From NCBI GenBank assembly GCA_049177215.1, contig CP185379.1, positions 1,984,001 through 2,048,000 on the forward strand: 64,000 nucleotides of DNA, read 5' to 3'. This document shows positions 24,848-32,200 of this stretch, piece by piece. Source of the DNA: Pollutiaquabacter aromativorans (lineage in GTDB: Bacteria; Bacteroidota; Bacteroidia; AKYH767-A; 2013-40CM-41-45). Position numbers and translations under genes: made by a program. How positions within the stretch are numbered: the stretch's first letter is position 1; every line of letters starts with the position of its first letter. Below the pieces are notes generated by a model. That model was not told the origin of the DNA, did no database searches, and was given only the letters and a program-made list of their open reading frames with translations.

Positions 24848-25596
24848 TGGCAGCCTCCTCCACCAACGAACAACCGATCATCGAGATCCGCGACATGCAC
24901 AAGTCGTTCGGGAAAAACCATGTACTGCGTGGCTTCAATCTGACCTTGCATCGCGGAGAAAACGTCGTTGTGCTAGGGAGGTCAGGCTGCGGCAAATCCG
25001 TACTGATCAAATGCATCGTCGGATTGATCCCATACGACCGCGGCAGCCTGAAAGTATTCGGCAAGGAAGTCAGCGAGATGTCGATCCGGGAGCTGGACGA
25101 AGTACGCGCCAAGATCGGCTTCGTCTTTCAGAGCAGCGCGCTGTATGATTCGATGACCGTTCGCGAGAACCTCGAGTTCCCGTTACGTCGACACGAACGC
25201 GACCACCGCCACGATTCGTACATCGAACTGGTCAGCAATACCCTGGAAAATGTCGGGCTGAAACACGCGATCGAACTGATGCCGTCGGAGTTGTCGGGGG
25301 GTATGCGCAAACGGATCGGACTGGCCCGCTCGCTGATCATGCAGCCGGAGATCATGCTGTACGACGAACCCACCACCGGACTGGACGCGATCACCGGCAA
25401 GGAGATCAGCAACCTCATGCTCGACATGCAACGGAAATACAACACATCCTCCATCATCATCTCCCATGACATGTACTGCGCGCGCGTTGTGGGAAACCGC
25501 TTGGTGGCCCTGATCGACGGCATCAATTACCAAGAAGGAACTTTTTCCGAACTTTCCAGCTCCAAAGACCCGATGGTGCGGGCCTTTTTCGAATAA
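24847..25596 (+). CDS. mlaF: MlaF-type ABC transporter ATPase
   Basis: 249 residues. Walker A is GRSGCGKSV, the signature is LSGGMRKRIGLARSL, Walker B is IMLYDEPTTGLD and the switch His is in IISHD. The N-terminal extension (AASSTNEQP) is short. It powers the Mla-type lipid transporter with the permease before it and the MCE protein after it (4 bp spacing). Assignment to the Mla group and not another ABC family rests on the neighbours. Confidence 0.93.
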   Translation: MAASSTNEQPIIEIRDMHKSFGKNHVLRGFNLTLHRGENVVVLGRSGCGKSVLIKCIVGLIPYDRGSLKVFGKEVSEMSIRELDEVRAKIGFVFQSSALYDSMTVRENLEFPLRRHERDHRHDSYIELVSNTLENVGLKHAIELMPSELSGGMRKRIGLARSLIMQPEIMLYDEPTTGLDAITGKEISNLMLDMQRKYNTSSIIISHDMYCARVVGNRLVALIDGINYQEGTFSELSSSKDPMVRAFFE

Positions 25597-25599
25597 TCC

Positions 25600-26565
25600 A
25601 TGGCAAAAGAGACCTTCAACAACATTCGGCTGGGCGTTTTCGTCATCACCGGACTGATCTTGCTCGTAGCGGGACTCTATTTCATCGGGAACAACAAGAA
25701 CCTCTTCGGTGATCGATTTGAACTATACGCGACTTTCGATAATGTCAGCGGCCTGCAAAAGGGCAACAACGTACGGTTCTCGGGTATCGACGTCGGAACG
25801 GTCGACGAGATCACCATCCTGAACGATACCAGTCTTCGGGTAAAGATGGTCATCAATCAGGACCTCCTGCACCACATCCGGAAAAACTCGTATGCAGCCA
25901 TCGGAACCGATGGGTTGATGGGCAACAAACTCATCAACATCAACCCCGGCACACCCGAATCGCCGGTCGTTTCGGAAGGCGATGAAATTCCCGTCATCCC
26001 GACTGTCGATACGGAAAGCATGCTGCGCACGCTGGAAGGCACCAACCAGAACGTCCTGCTCATCAGCAACAGTCTGCGCGACATCATCAGCAACATCCAA
26101 CGTTCACGCGGGACGCTCTATACCGTTTTGATGGACACCAGCCTTGCCACCGGACTGCGCCGGACGCTCACCAACCTGGAAGGCATGAGCGATCATTTGG
26201 AAGGTTTTAGCGGAGATCTCGGCCTGCTCGTCGATGATGTTCGCTCCGGAGAGGGTGTACTGGGCCAGTTGGTCACCGACAGCAGCGCTTTCCAACAACA
26301 GCTCAGCGGCACGCTGACCGATATCCGGACCTCCGGCCGGAACCTGTCGGAAGCCACCGACCGATTGAACCGGATCCTGGGCGAAGTAGAAGGCGGAAAC
26401 GGAACCATTCAGACACTCCTGAAGGATCCTGCCACAGCCGACCATTTGCGCCGCAGCATTGCGAATATCGATTCCAGCACGGCCAGCTTCAACGAAAACA
26501 TGAAAGCCCTGCAGCAGAATTTCCTGTTTCGTAAGTACTTCCGGAAAAAAGCATCCGGGAACTGA
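25600..26565 (+). CDS. mlaD: MCE domain (MlaD-like) substrate-binding protein
   Basis: 321 residues: one N-terminal membrane helix (LGVFVITGLILLVAGLYFIG), an MCE domain at about 38-115 (YATFDNVSGLQKGNNVRFSG, IDVGTVDEI, GTDGLMGNKLININPG), then a long helical tail to the C terminus that carries the periodic L/D/S pattern of MCE tunnels. It is anchored in the inner membrane and faces the periplasm, forming the lipid-binding ring of the transporter. The length is normal for Bacteroidota MlaD proteins. Confidence 0.92.
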   Translation: MAKETFNNIRLGVFVITGLILLVAGLYFIGNNKNLFGDRFELYATFDNVSGLQKGNNVRFSGIDVGTVDEITILNDTSLRVKMVINQDLLHHIRKNSYAAIGTDGLMGNKLININPGTPESPVVSEGDEIPVIPTVDTESMLRTLEGTNQNVLLISNSLRDIISNIQRSRGTLYTVLMDTSLATGLRRTLTNLEGMSDHLEGFSGDLGLLVDDVRSGEGVLGQLVTDSSAFQQQLSGTLTDIRTSGRNLSEATDRLNRILGEVEGGNGTIQTLLKDPATADHLRRSIANIDSSTASFNENMKALQQNFLFRKYFRKKASGN

Positions 26566-26589
26566 TTTCATTCGACATCATCCATCCAC

Positions 26590-27132
26590 ATGTCAAATCA
26601 ACGATCCATGAGCCTCCTTTCCTCCGGTTTGTTTTGGGGAATCGTCATCGTATTCCTCGGCCTTTCCATCATCCTTCGGGAAATCTTCGACGTACATTTC
26701 CCCTTCTTGCGGGTATTATTCGGAGCAGTCCTCATCTGGTGGGGCGTTCGTATGATTGCCGGAGGCTTTCAGAAGAATGAAACCGTCGCGTTCTCCGAAA
26801 CGGATTCCGGATGGGATGACGGGAAGAAGGAGTATTCTGTTGTGTTCGGCAGGGGAAATTTCGACCTCTTCAAAGCGCCACCGATCACGTCCGACCGGAA
26901 GCTGGAAGTCAATGTCGTTTTCGGCAATGGCAAGCTGATCCTCAACGATTCCATTCCGACCATTGTCAAAACGAATACGGTATTCGGCACGACGCGCACA
27001 CCGAACGGTACGACCGCCGCGTTCGGGGAAACAGCCTTTCGCACCTCTACTTACAAGGAAGGTGAACCCGCATTGAAAATCGAGACCAATACGGTCTTCG
27101 GTCAACTCGAAATCGAAACAAAACGCTGGTAA
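26590..27132 (+). CDS. LiaF-like membrane stress protein
   Basis: 180 residues: two membrane helices (LLSSGLFWGIVIVFLGLSII and FPFLRVLFGAVLIWWGVRMI), then a C-terminal beta-helix-like domain with repeated VFG turns (VVFGRGNFDL, NVVFGNGKLIL, NTVFGTTRT, NTVFGQLEIET). This is the layout of LiaF-type 'cell wall-active antibiotics response' proteins, which sense or damp envelope stress. It lies 24 bp after the MCE gene and may belong to the same operon. Family call from architecture, not from a search. Confidence 0.7.
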   Translation: MSNQRSMSLLSSGLFWGIVIVFLGLSIILREIFDVHFPFLRVLFGAVLIWWGVRMIAGGFQKNETVAFSETDSGWDDGKKEYSVVFGRGNFDLFKAPPITSDRKLEVNVVFGNGKLILNDSIPTIVKTNTVFGTTRTPNGTTAAFGETAFRTSTYKEGEPALKIETNTVFGQLEIETKRW

Positions 27133-27140
27133 AGCACCCC

Positions 27141-27911
27141 CTAGCGGGCGCAATGGTGACCGGAGGCCATAAAGCGGTTCAACCGCTCCTTTGCAAACAG
27201 GTAACCGATCTCGAATAATTTATCCGCGTGATCGAGATCGTACATGCTATAGTTTTTCAGTTCTTCCGGTTCCAGGAAAAGATCACAATGATGCTTACGG
27301 GTCAGGACCGTGCCGTAGATCGAAAGCTGAATGCTCCGTTCCATCACGCTGTACGCCGATTCCGCTTTGACACCATTTGTCCAGGGATTTACGTGAACGC
27401 CGACCAGGGTGTAGTCGTCTTCCAGGAAGGGTTCCACCGGAAGGTTATTAAGAATACCCCCGTCGACCAATTGGTCCCGGTCAAGTGTTACCGGTTGAAA
27501 GATGACCGGCAAAGCCGAGGAGGCCAGTAACGGAACGATGAGATCGCCCTGGCTGAAAAAATCGGTATGACCTTCGGAAATATCGGAAGCGCTGACATAC
27601 AACGGGATATTCAGGCTTTCAAAGGTGCTTTTAGCCAGATATTTCCGGAGCACTTCACCGATCTTATCACTCTTGAATAAGCCGTCGTTGAAAGACGGAC
27701 GGAGCAAGTACAAGAGCTTGCTTTCCTTGACAATCTTCAGCGTATCCTCGGGCGAGTAACCCGCCGCATGGAAAGCGCCGCAGATGGCCCCGGCGCTCAC
27801 GCCGGAGATCGCGTTGATGACCAGACCGCTTTCCATCAGCGCCTTGATCACACCCAGGTGGGCAATGCCGCGCGCGCCACCGCCGGAAAGTACAAGATTG
27901 ACAGGTGTCAT
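27141..27911 (-). CDS. Patatin-like phospholipase
   Basis: 256 residues. Oxyanion motif LSGGGARGIAHLGV, nucleophile GVSAGAICG (GxSxG), and catalytic Asp in VDGGILNNLPVEPF (DGG). These complete the Ser-Asp dyad of patatin-type lipid acyl hydrolases. It is the last gene of the baeRF-usp operon, overlapping the preceding gene by 4 bp (ATGA). A lipid-remodelling role in the stress response is inferred from that context. Confidence 0.9.
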   Translation of the reverse strand: MTPVNLVLSGGGARGIAHLGVIKALMESGLVINAISGVSAGAICGAFHAAGYSPEDTLKIVKESKLLYLLRPSFNDGLFKSDKIGEVLRKYLAKSTFESLNIPLYVSASDISEGHTDFFSQGDLIVPLLASSALPVIFQPVTLDRDQLVDGGILNNLPVEPFLEDDYTLVGVHVNPWTNGVKAESAYSVMERSIQLSIYGTVLTRKHHCDLFLEPEELKNYSMYDLDHADKLFEIGYLFAKERLNRFMASGHHCAR

Positions 27912-29044
27912 TCGGGTTTCGAATAAAGCAACGAAAGTAGTTGATCTCCCAATTCGGACAGCCCGGTACCGGTACCGGCCAGCACGAATCCACTCTTGCC
28001 GGATTCTTCCAGCACCATCATCACGGTTTGTCCCGACTCCGACCCGTTCATATACAAGACACGACGACCGTTCCCTTCAAACGTCCGGCAATGCCAACCT
28101 AACGCGATCTCCTCGTGTTCGCGAATACGGACCCGGGGGGTGTGCATATACTCCATCACCTGCCCGATCTTGCCTGCTGGATGCAGGTTGAATCGCAGGT
28201 AACGCAGAAGATCGGCAAAGGACGCTTCTCCGCCGATGGCAGCCGCATACAATCCGTATTCACCCGGTTCAGTCCCCGTTAGCAGGCGACTGGAAGTGAG
28301 TCCAAGCGGGACGGCGACCTCCTGCCGAAACAAGGAATCGAGTGTCTGACCCGTCTTTCGTTGTATGACATGCCCCAGCAAGACCATACCCAGATCCGAG
28401 TGGACATAGTCGAAGCCGATGGGTTGTTCAATCCGGTAGATCGATAGAAACTTGTAAAGCGACCCGACGGTGAAGCCGGGGTAATCGGGAACACCGTTCT
28501 TCCGCTCCAGCGTGAACGGTTGATCCGGCAAGCCGGATGTATGCGTCGAAAGGTAACAGAGCAGGATGGGCTGGGGCTTATCGGAAGGATCTGGCAGGCA
28601 CGCATACGGAGTGAAGCGCGGATCATCCAGCGAAGGAGTTTGCTCCGTCCGTTTAACCGGTTGGCAGACGAGTCGCTGGTAAACAGGAGATGGAACATTC
28701 ACCGGCAGATAGTCGCTGACCGGGGCATCCAGCGAAAGCAATCCCTGCTGGGAACACGAGACAAGCATGGTCGTGGTCCAGAGAGCTGTCAACCTTCCCA
28801 GACGGAAAACGGTTGCAGTGTCCGGTTGTTGTCCGCTCGTCTGATCGGCAAAGTAAAGTTCACGGCTCTTCTCCCCTTCCAGGAATCCGAAAGCAAGGCT
28901 GGACTCCGGATGGTCGATTCGGAACCGGCTGATACGCGATTCGACCGCAGATAAGACAGTCGGTTGTGCCGGGCTTGACTCCGGCAGCAACGAGAGCGAG
29001 ATCAGGATCGACCAGACAATACGGAAATTCAATCTAGACACCAT
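27908..29044 (-). CDS. Exported beta-lactamase-fold protein, probably catalytically inactive
   Basis: 378 residues with a signal peptide (VSRLNFRIVWSILISLSLLP, cleavage near SPAQ). The body follows the class C beta-lactamase/PBP4* family (LLSLDAPVSDYLPVNVPSP, FTVGSLYKFLSIYRIEQPIG, LGHVIQRKTGQTLDSLF). The canonical S-x-x-K is replaced: the family FxIGSxxKxxTA block reads FRLGRLTALWTTTML (Ser to Arg, Lys to Ala), and the YSN motif reads HSD. So it is likely a pseudoenzyme with a binding role, not an antibiotic-resistance gene. It overlaps the preceding gene by 11 bp and the patatin gene by 4 bp. Confidence 0.75.
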   Translation of the reverse strand: MVSRLNFRIVWSILISLSLLPESSPAQPTVLSAVESRISRFRIDHPESSLAFGFLEGEKSRELYFADQTSGQQPDTATVFRLGRLTALWTTTMLVSCSQQGLLSLDAPVSDYLPVNVPSPVYQRLVCQPVKRTEQTPSLDDPRFTPYACLPDPSDKPQPILLCYLSTHTSGLPDQPFTLERKNGVPDYPGFTVGSLYKFLSIYRIEQPIGFDYVHSDLGMVLLGHVIQRKTGQTLDSLFRQEVAVPLGLTSSRLLTGTEPGEYGLYAAAIGGEASFADLLRYLRFNLHPAGKIGQVMEYMHTPRVRIREHEEIALGWHCRTFEGNGRRVLYMNGSESGQTVMMVLEESGKSGFVLAGTGTGLSELGDQLLSLLYSKPE

Positions 29045-29444
29045 CGTTCTCATCCTTTCCAAAAAACACCCGGTGAAAATGCAGCAGTTGCTCCTGTTCC
29101 GAAACGTTGGTACCCTTCCAGGAATCAAACAGCCCGTTGATCAATTTCCACGCGAACTCCAGACTCTCCTTCCCGATCCTCACACGGTCTTCCACCACCT
29201 GCTGGTTGAAATGCTCCACCACGCCGGCGGTTTGCATGCCGTTCCGCACCGCGTTCCGGAAACTGATCTTGGTCAGCATGGCATTCTTGAGGTGGGAAGC
29301 CTCATTAAAATCCGGATGCGCCAACAGGGCTTCGTCGATCAATTGTTCGACGATCTCCTGCTCCCGCTCCTGCACCTGACCGTCGTTGATGGCCAGGACA
29401 TACAATACACGACCGAGGTCTTCGAAGAACCTTGTGTGCACCAT
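29034..29444 (-). CDS. TerB-like helical protein
   Basis: 136 residues, all helical, no signal peptide. The segment LGRVLYVLAINDGQVQEREQ resembles the start of TerB-like domains (hydrophobic helix then DGxVxxxE). TerB-type proteins link to stress and metal or oxyanion sensing, but their role is unclear. It lies 10 bp after a usp gene and overlaps the inactive beta-lactamase-fold gene, so it is an integral member of the operon. The family call is tentative. Confidence 0.6.
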   Translation of the reverse strand: MVHTRFFEDLGRVLYVLAINDGQVQEREQEIVEQLIDEALLAHPDFNEASHLKNAMLTKISFRNAVRNGMQTAGVVEHFNQQVVEDRVRIGKESLEFAWKLINGLFDSWKGTNVSEQEQLLHFHRVFFGKDENDGV

Positions 29445-29454
29445 GGCGATGCGG

Positions 29455-30294
29455 TTAACGCTTGTCTCCTACCTTGAATGCCAGGAGCGGAATGTGTGTG
29501 TGATACGCCATCTCTTTCGTAATGCTCCTGGTGAACAATTTCTGCAGGAAGGAACGGCGGCGCATGGACGTGGCCACAAAGTCGGCACCCGAAGAGACCA
29601 GGAATTCGCTCAAGCCTTCGTAAACATCCTTATTCTCCAAGAGATTGAAGTCGATGTTCGCGAAATGGCTGTCTTCCTTCAATCGCTCCTTAAAGCGTTC
29701 AATTGCCTCATACTCGTATTCCTTTTCAAGTTCACCTGAACTCACATGCAGCAGGCTGACCCGGGCTTTCACTCCCTTCGCGATCTCGATCACGTCCAGT
29801 ACATGCTGAAAATCGCCTTCGGAATAATTGGTAGCGAAAACGATCCGGGACGGGGCTTTGACCGGAGATTCCGCCGGTACCGCGATGAGCGGAACGTCCA
29901 ACACTTCGAGCATACTGGCGGTAATCGTTCCAATGAGGGCTTCGCGGATTCCCGAGGCGCCCCGGGTGCCCATGATGACCATATCCGCTTTCATGGCTTC
30001 CACTGCAGCGCGTATGGCCTCTTCCGCGTATCCTGCCTCCAGCCGGGTTTCGAAGTTCACACCCGGAAACTCTGAACGCATCCGGGTAGCCAGCTTCTCC
30101 AACGACTCCTGGGAGGCCAATCTCAAGGCCTCATCGGTTGCAACCGGAAGTGGCAGATCGGTCGCGTAAACGGGTAAGAGATAGGAATGGAAGAGCACCA
30201 CCTTGGCACCAAATGGTTTCGCGAAGATGACCGCGTACCGGATAGCATGTTCCGCGTTGGCGGAGAAATCGGTGGGAACCAGGATCGTTTTCAT
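29455..30294 (-). CDS. Universal stress protein, tandem UspA domains
   Basis: 279 residues, two UspA domains: the first starts TILVPTDFSANAEHAIRYAV with ATP loop GTRGASGIREALIGT; the second starts RIVFATNYSEGDFQHVLDV and ends TRSITKEMAYHTHIPLLAF. Closest in layout to the Usp encoded at 12371-13246 (same NYxxxDFQ block). The ATG at 30294 is used because the upstream alternative is a TTG. It is the second gene of the operon headed by the baeRF-type gene. Confidence 0.9.
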   Translation of the reverse strand: MKTILVPTDFSANAEHAIRYAVIFAKPFGAKVVLFHSYLLPVYATDLPLPVATDEALRLASQESLEKLATRMRSEFPGVNFETRLEAGYAEEAIRAAVEAMKADMVIMGTRGASGIREALIGTITASMLEVLDVPLIAVPAESPVKAPSRIVFATNYSEGDFQHVLDVIEIAKGVKARVSLLHVSSGELEKEYEYEAIERFKERLKEDSHFANIDFNLLENKDVYEGLSEFLVSSGADFVATSMRRRSFLQKLFTRSITKEMAYHTHIPLLAFKVGDKR

Positions 30295-30305
30295 GGGAGG
30301 AGCTG

Positions 30306-31394
30306 TCAATAGCGGGTAATGAGCGCGATGTGTTGTTGCTGCTCCAGACGACCGTTGCCGACAAATACGACTTCGCCGTTGTTCTGAAGCACCATTTCGA
30401 TGATGTCATCGACCGCGTCGGCGATCTTATGCCGGGCCGTTTCGACGGCATCATCCACCAAGATAGTATAATTATCCTCCCCGAAACGGGCCGCGATCCG
30501 ATATTCTTTTTCAACCACCAAAACCCTGCCCCGTGCTTCCGCCGCGGCCCGCCATACCTCGGCGACTCCGGCAGCATAGTGACCGTTACCGATCGCGGCG
30601 CCCAGTTGTTCCAGTGCCTGCCGTTCTTCCTGCTCGCTCAATTGCTGAAGGATCGGCTCGACCCGTTTGCGGATTTCCGGCAAGGTGATGTGTTCGTAGT
30701 TACCATCAACGTAACCGATGATATGCTTCCCGTTCCGGGTATGATTCCGGATGTAGCCGTTGATCTTCTTATCACCCAGCACGATCACCGGAAACTCGGA
30801 ACCCCGGTTCTCTTCTTCGATCACCTGGTCGATGAAGCGCAGGTAATTGTGGATGTTCTTCTCATCATACGCTTTGGTGTCGAGGTAGTCCCAACCCGGA
30901 AGTGAATGCTGGTTCATCACATCCCGGACACCTTTGGGCATTTTACCATACCGTACCGGAACAAACAGGTTGCCGAAACCGAACAGGGTGCTGACCTTAT
31001 TCTGGCTGATGATCAATGCCAGAAAATGCTTGTTCAACTTGGCGGCATACAGGAGGTCGCGAATCTCGAAGGAATCGTCGACGATCACTTTTTCCGTGAC
31101 TTCAAACGGCAGGTTGATCACGCGCTGAACCTCGCTCGAAACATAGATCGCCAGGCCCTGCGTCAGAGCCCCGAAATTGATACCATTGACCGCGCTGTGC
31201 AAGCGATCCATGATCATATTCGCTTTCTGCTTTCCATGGTGTTCCAGCAACTGCTGTTCCGCTTCCGTAAGCAGATGCTGCAAATGATCCCGATCCAGCT
31301 TGTATTGCGGATACTGGGGGTGCGTGGGCACAATGATGGATACGGCCGGAAAGGCTTTCGTGCCGATGAGGGAGGAGTCCAGGGTGGAGTTCAT
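30306..31394 (-). CDS. Bacterial archaeo-eukaryotic release factor-like protein (baeRF family)
   Basis: 362 residues. The N-terminal part (SIIVPTHPQYPQYKLDRDHL, LYVSS-like GLAIYVSSEVQRVINLPF) and C-terminal part (ILVDDAVETARHKIADAVDD, NNGEVVFVGNGRLEQQQHIA) match the bacterial eRF1-related proteins of the baeRF3 type, thought to act on ribosomes or translation during stress. The frame extends upstream to a GTG at 31451, but the predicted -7 element lies at 31436-31443, so that codon would be outside the mRNA; ATG 31394 is therefore chosen. It heads a five-gene operon. Mycobacterial Rv2629, a DosR-regulon gene, is a relative of this superfamily. Confidence 0.75.
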   Translation of the reverse strand: MNSTLDSSLIGTKAFPAVSIIVPTHPQYPQYKLDRDHLQHLLTEAEQQLLEHHGKQKANMIMDRLHSAVNGINFGALTQGLAIYVSSEVQRVINLPFEVTEKVIVDDSFEIRDLLYAAKLNKHFLALIISQNKVSTLFGFGNLFVPVRYGKMPKGVRDVMNQHSLPGWDYLDTKAYDEKNIHNYLRFIDQVIEEENRGSEFPVIVLGDKKINGYIRNHTRNGKHIIGYVDGNYEHITLPEIRKRVEPILQQLSEQEERQALEQLGAAIGNGHYAAGVAEVWRAAAEARGRVLVVEKEYRIAARFGEDNYTILVDDAVETARHKIADAVDDIIEMVLQNNGEVVFVGNGRLEQQQHIALITRY

Positions 31395-31435
31395 GATCAG
31401 GGTATAATCGGGTTCGACTTCTGTGATTTCACCCT

Positions 31436-31500
31436 CAAAACTACCTTTCACCGTGAAGCTACCGAATGACCCGAATCAAGGAAAACCTTGATTAAAGTCA
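31436..31500 (-). promoter_or_regulatory. Crp/Fnr-type promoter with two boxes, baeRF-usp operon
   Basis: TGACccgaATCA (31467-31478) is exactly 33 bp centre to centre from the perfect -7 element TAGTTTTG (31436-31443, minus strand), the same -7 sequence as at the 13.2-kb usp promoter. A second box, TGATtaaaGTCA (31489-31500), is centred 22 bp further upstream. The predicted transcript starts near 31429, with a leader of about 35 nt before ATG 31394. Confidence 0.7.
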
Positions 31501-31702
31501 GTATTCTCCGGTCGGAACATGAATGTTAGAAATGGCAAAAAACACCTCCATCACCTTATCAGGCATGCTTCCGTAAGCTTTCACACCATCAACCCTGTTT
31601 GACAAAACATGAAAGATCCGTCCTGAAGTTCAAACTTGTTCCAAAATGAAGAGGCGAACGGTCAGGTGATGATGTTCTCCTTTTTTCTATCTTGCTCCCG
31701 TC

Positions 31703-32089
31703 ATGAGAAAAGTCCTGGCGGTCTTTTTCGCAATTCTATTTCTCACGCTGAATTCGGGCGTGGTCTTCGGCGCGCATTGGTGCAAAGGAGAGTTTTCCCA
31801 TTTGACCGTTGTCGGAGAACTTGCCAAGCATTGTAAATGCGGTAAGAAGTCCATGGATTCGAATTGTTGTAAAGATGAAATCTTCCAGCTAAAAGCGAAC
31901 GAAGAATTATCCTCGGTCGCATCTCATCTGTTTGAATTATCGCCCGTCATCCTGTTCGTTGCATCCGCAGTACCATCCGCATTTTCGGAACAGGTATCTT
32001 CCGACGGGTTGACATTCAATCCTGATTTTTCCCCTCCGGAACCCTTCAAAGAACCGCGGCATATCCTGCTCAGCGTTTTCCTGATCTGA
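31703..32089 (+). CDS. HYC_CC_PP-type small exported protein
   Basis: 128 residues with a signal peptide (RKVLAVFFAILFLTLNSGVV). It then carries GAHWCKG, KHCKCGKKS and NCCKDE, a histidine and cysteine pattern that matches the Bacteroidota HYC_CC_PP-type proteins, and ends with a Pro-rich segment and a hydrophobic tail. Such proteins are often found beside copper or TonB genes. A metal-binding role is inferred from the cysteines and from the downstream multicopper oxidase; no function is proven. Confidence 0.7.
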   Translation: MRKVLAVFFAILFLTLNSGVVFGAHWCKGEFSHLTVVGELAKHCKCGKKSMDSNCCKDEIFQLKANEELSSVASHLFELSPVILFVASAVPSAFSEQVSSDGLTFNPDFSPPEPFKEPRHILLSVFLI

Positions 32090-32200
32090 TTTTTTCCCCT
32101 GGGTCTTCCGTTCCTGCGCGATCATAGACCCTGACCTGACTCGCGTCCGGCACATGGCCTGTGGCCGGACTTTAGTTCTTACGCTCAATTTCACCTACGA

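Noticed and set aside
27899..27910. TGACaggtGTCA palindrome
   Set aside because: It overlaps the start codon of the patatin gene inside an operon (ATGA junction), with no promoter spacing to a -7 element; about one chance match is expected in the window.
27908..29044. Antibiotic-resistance beta-lactamase
   Set aside because: The catalytic Ser, Lys and Tyr positions are replaced, so hydrolysis of beta-lactams is not expected.
31395..31451. Longer baeRF start (GTG at 31451)
   Set aside because: The strongest predicted -7 element lies at 31436-31443, inside this extension, so it would not be transcribed.
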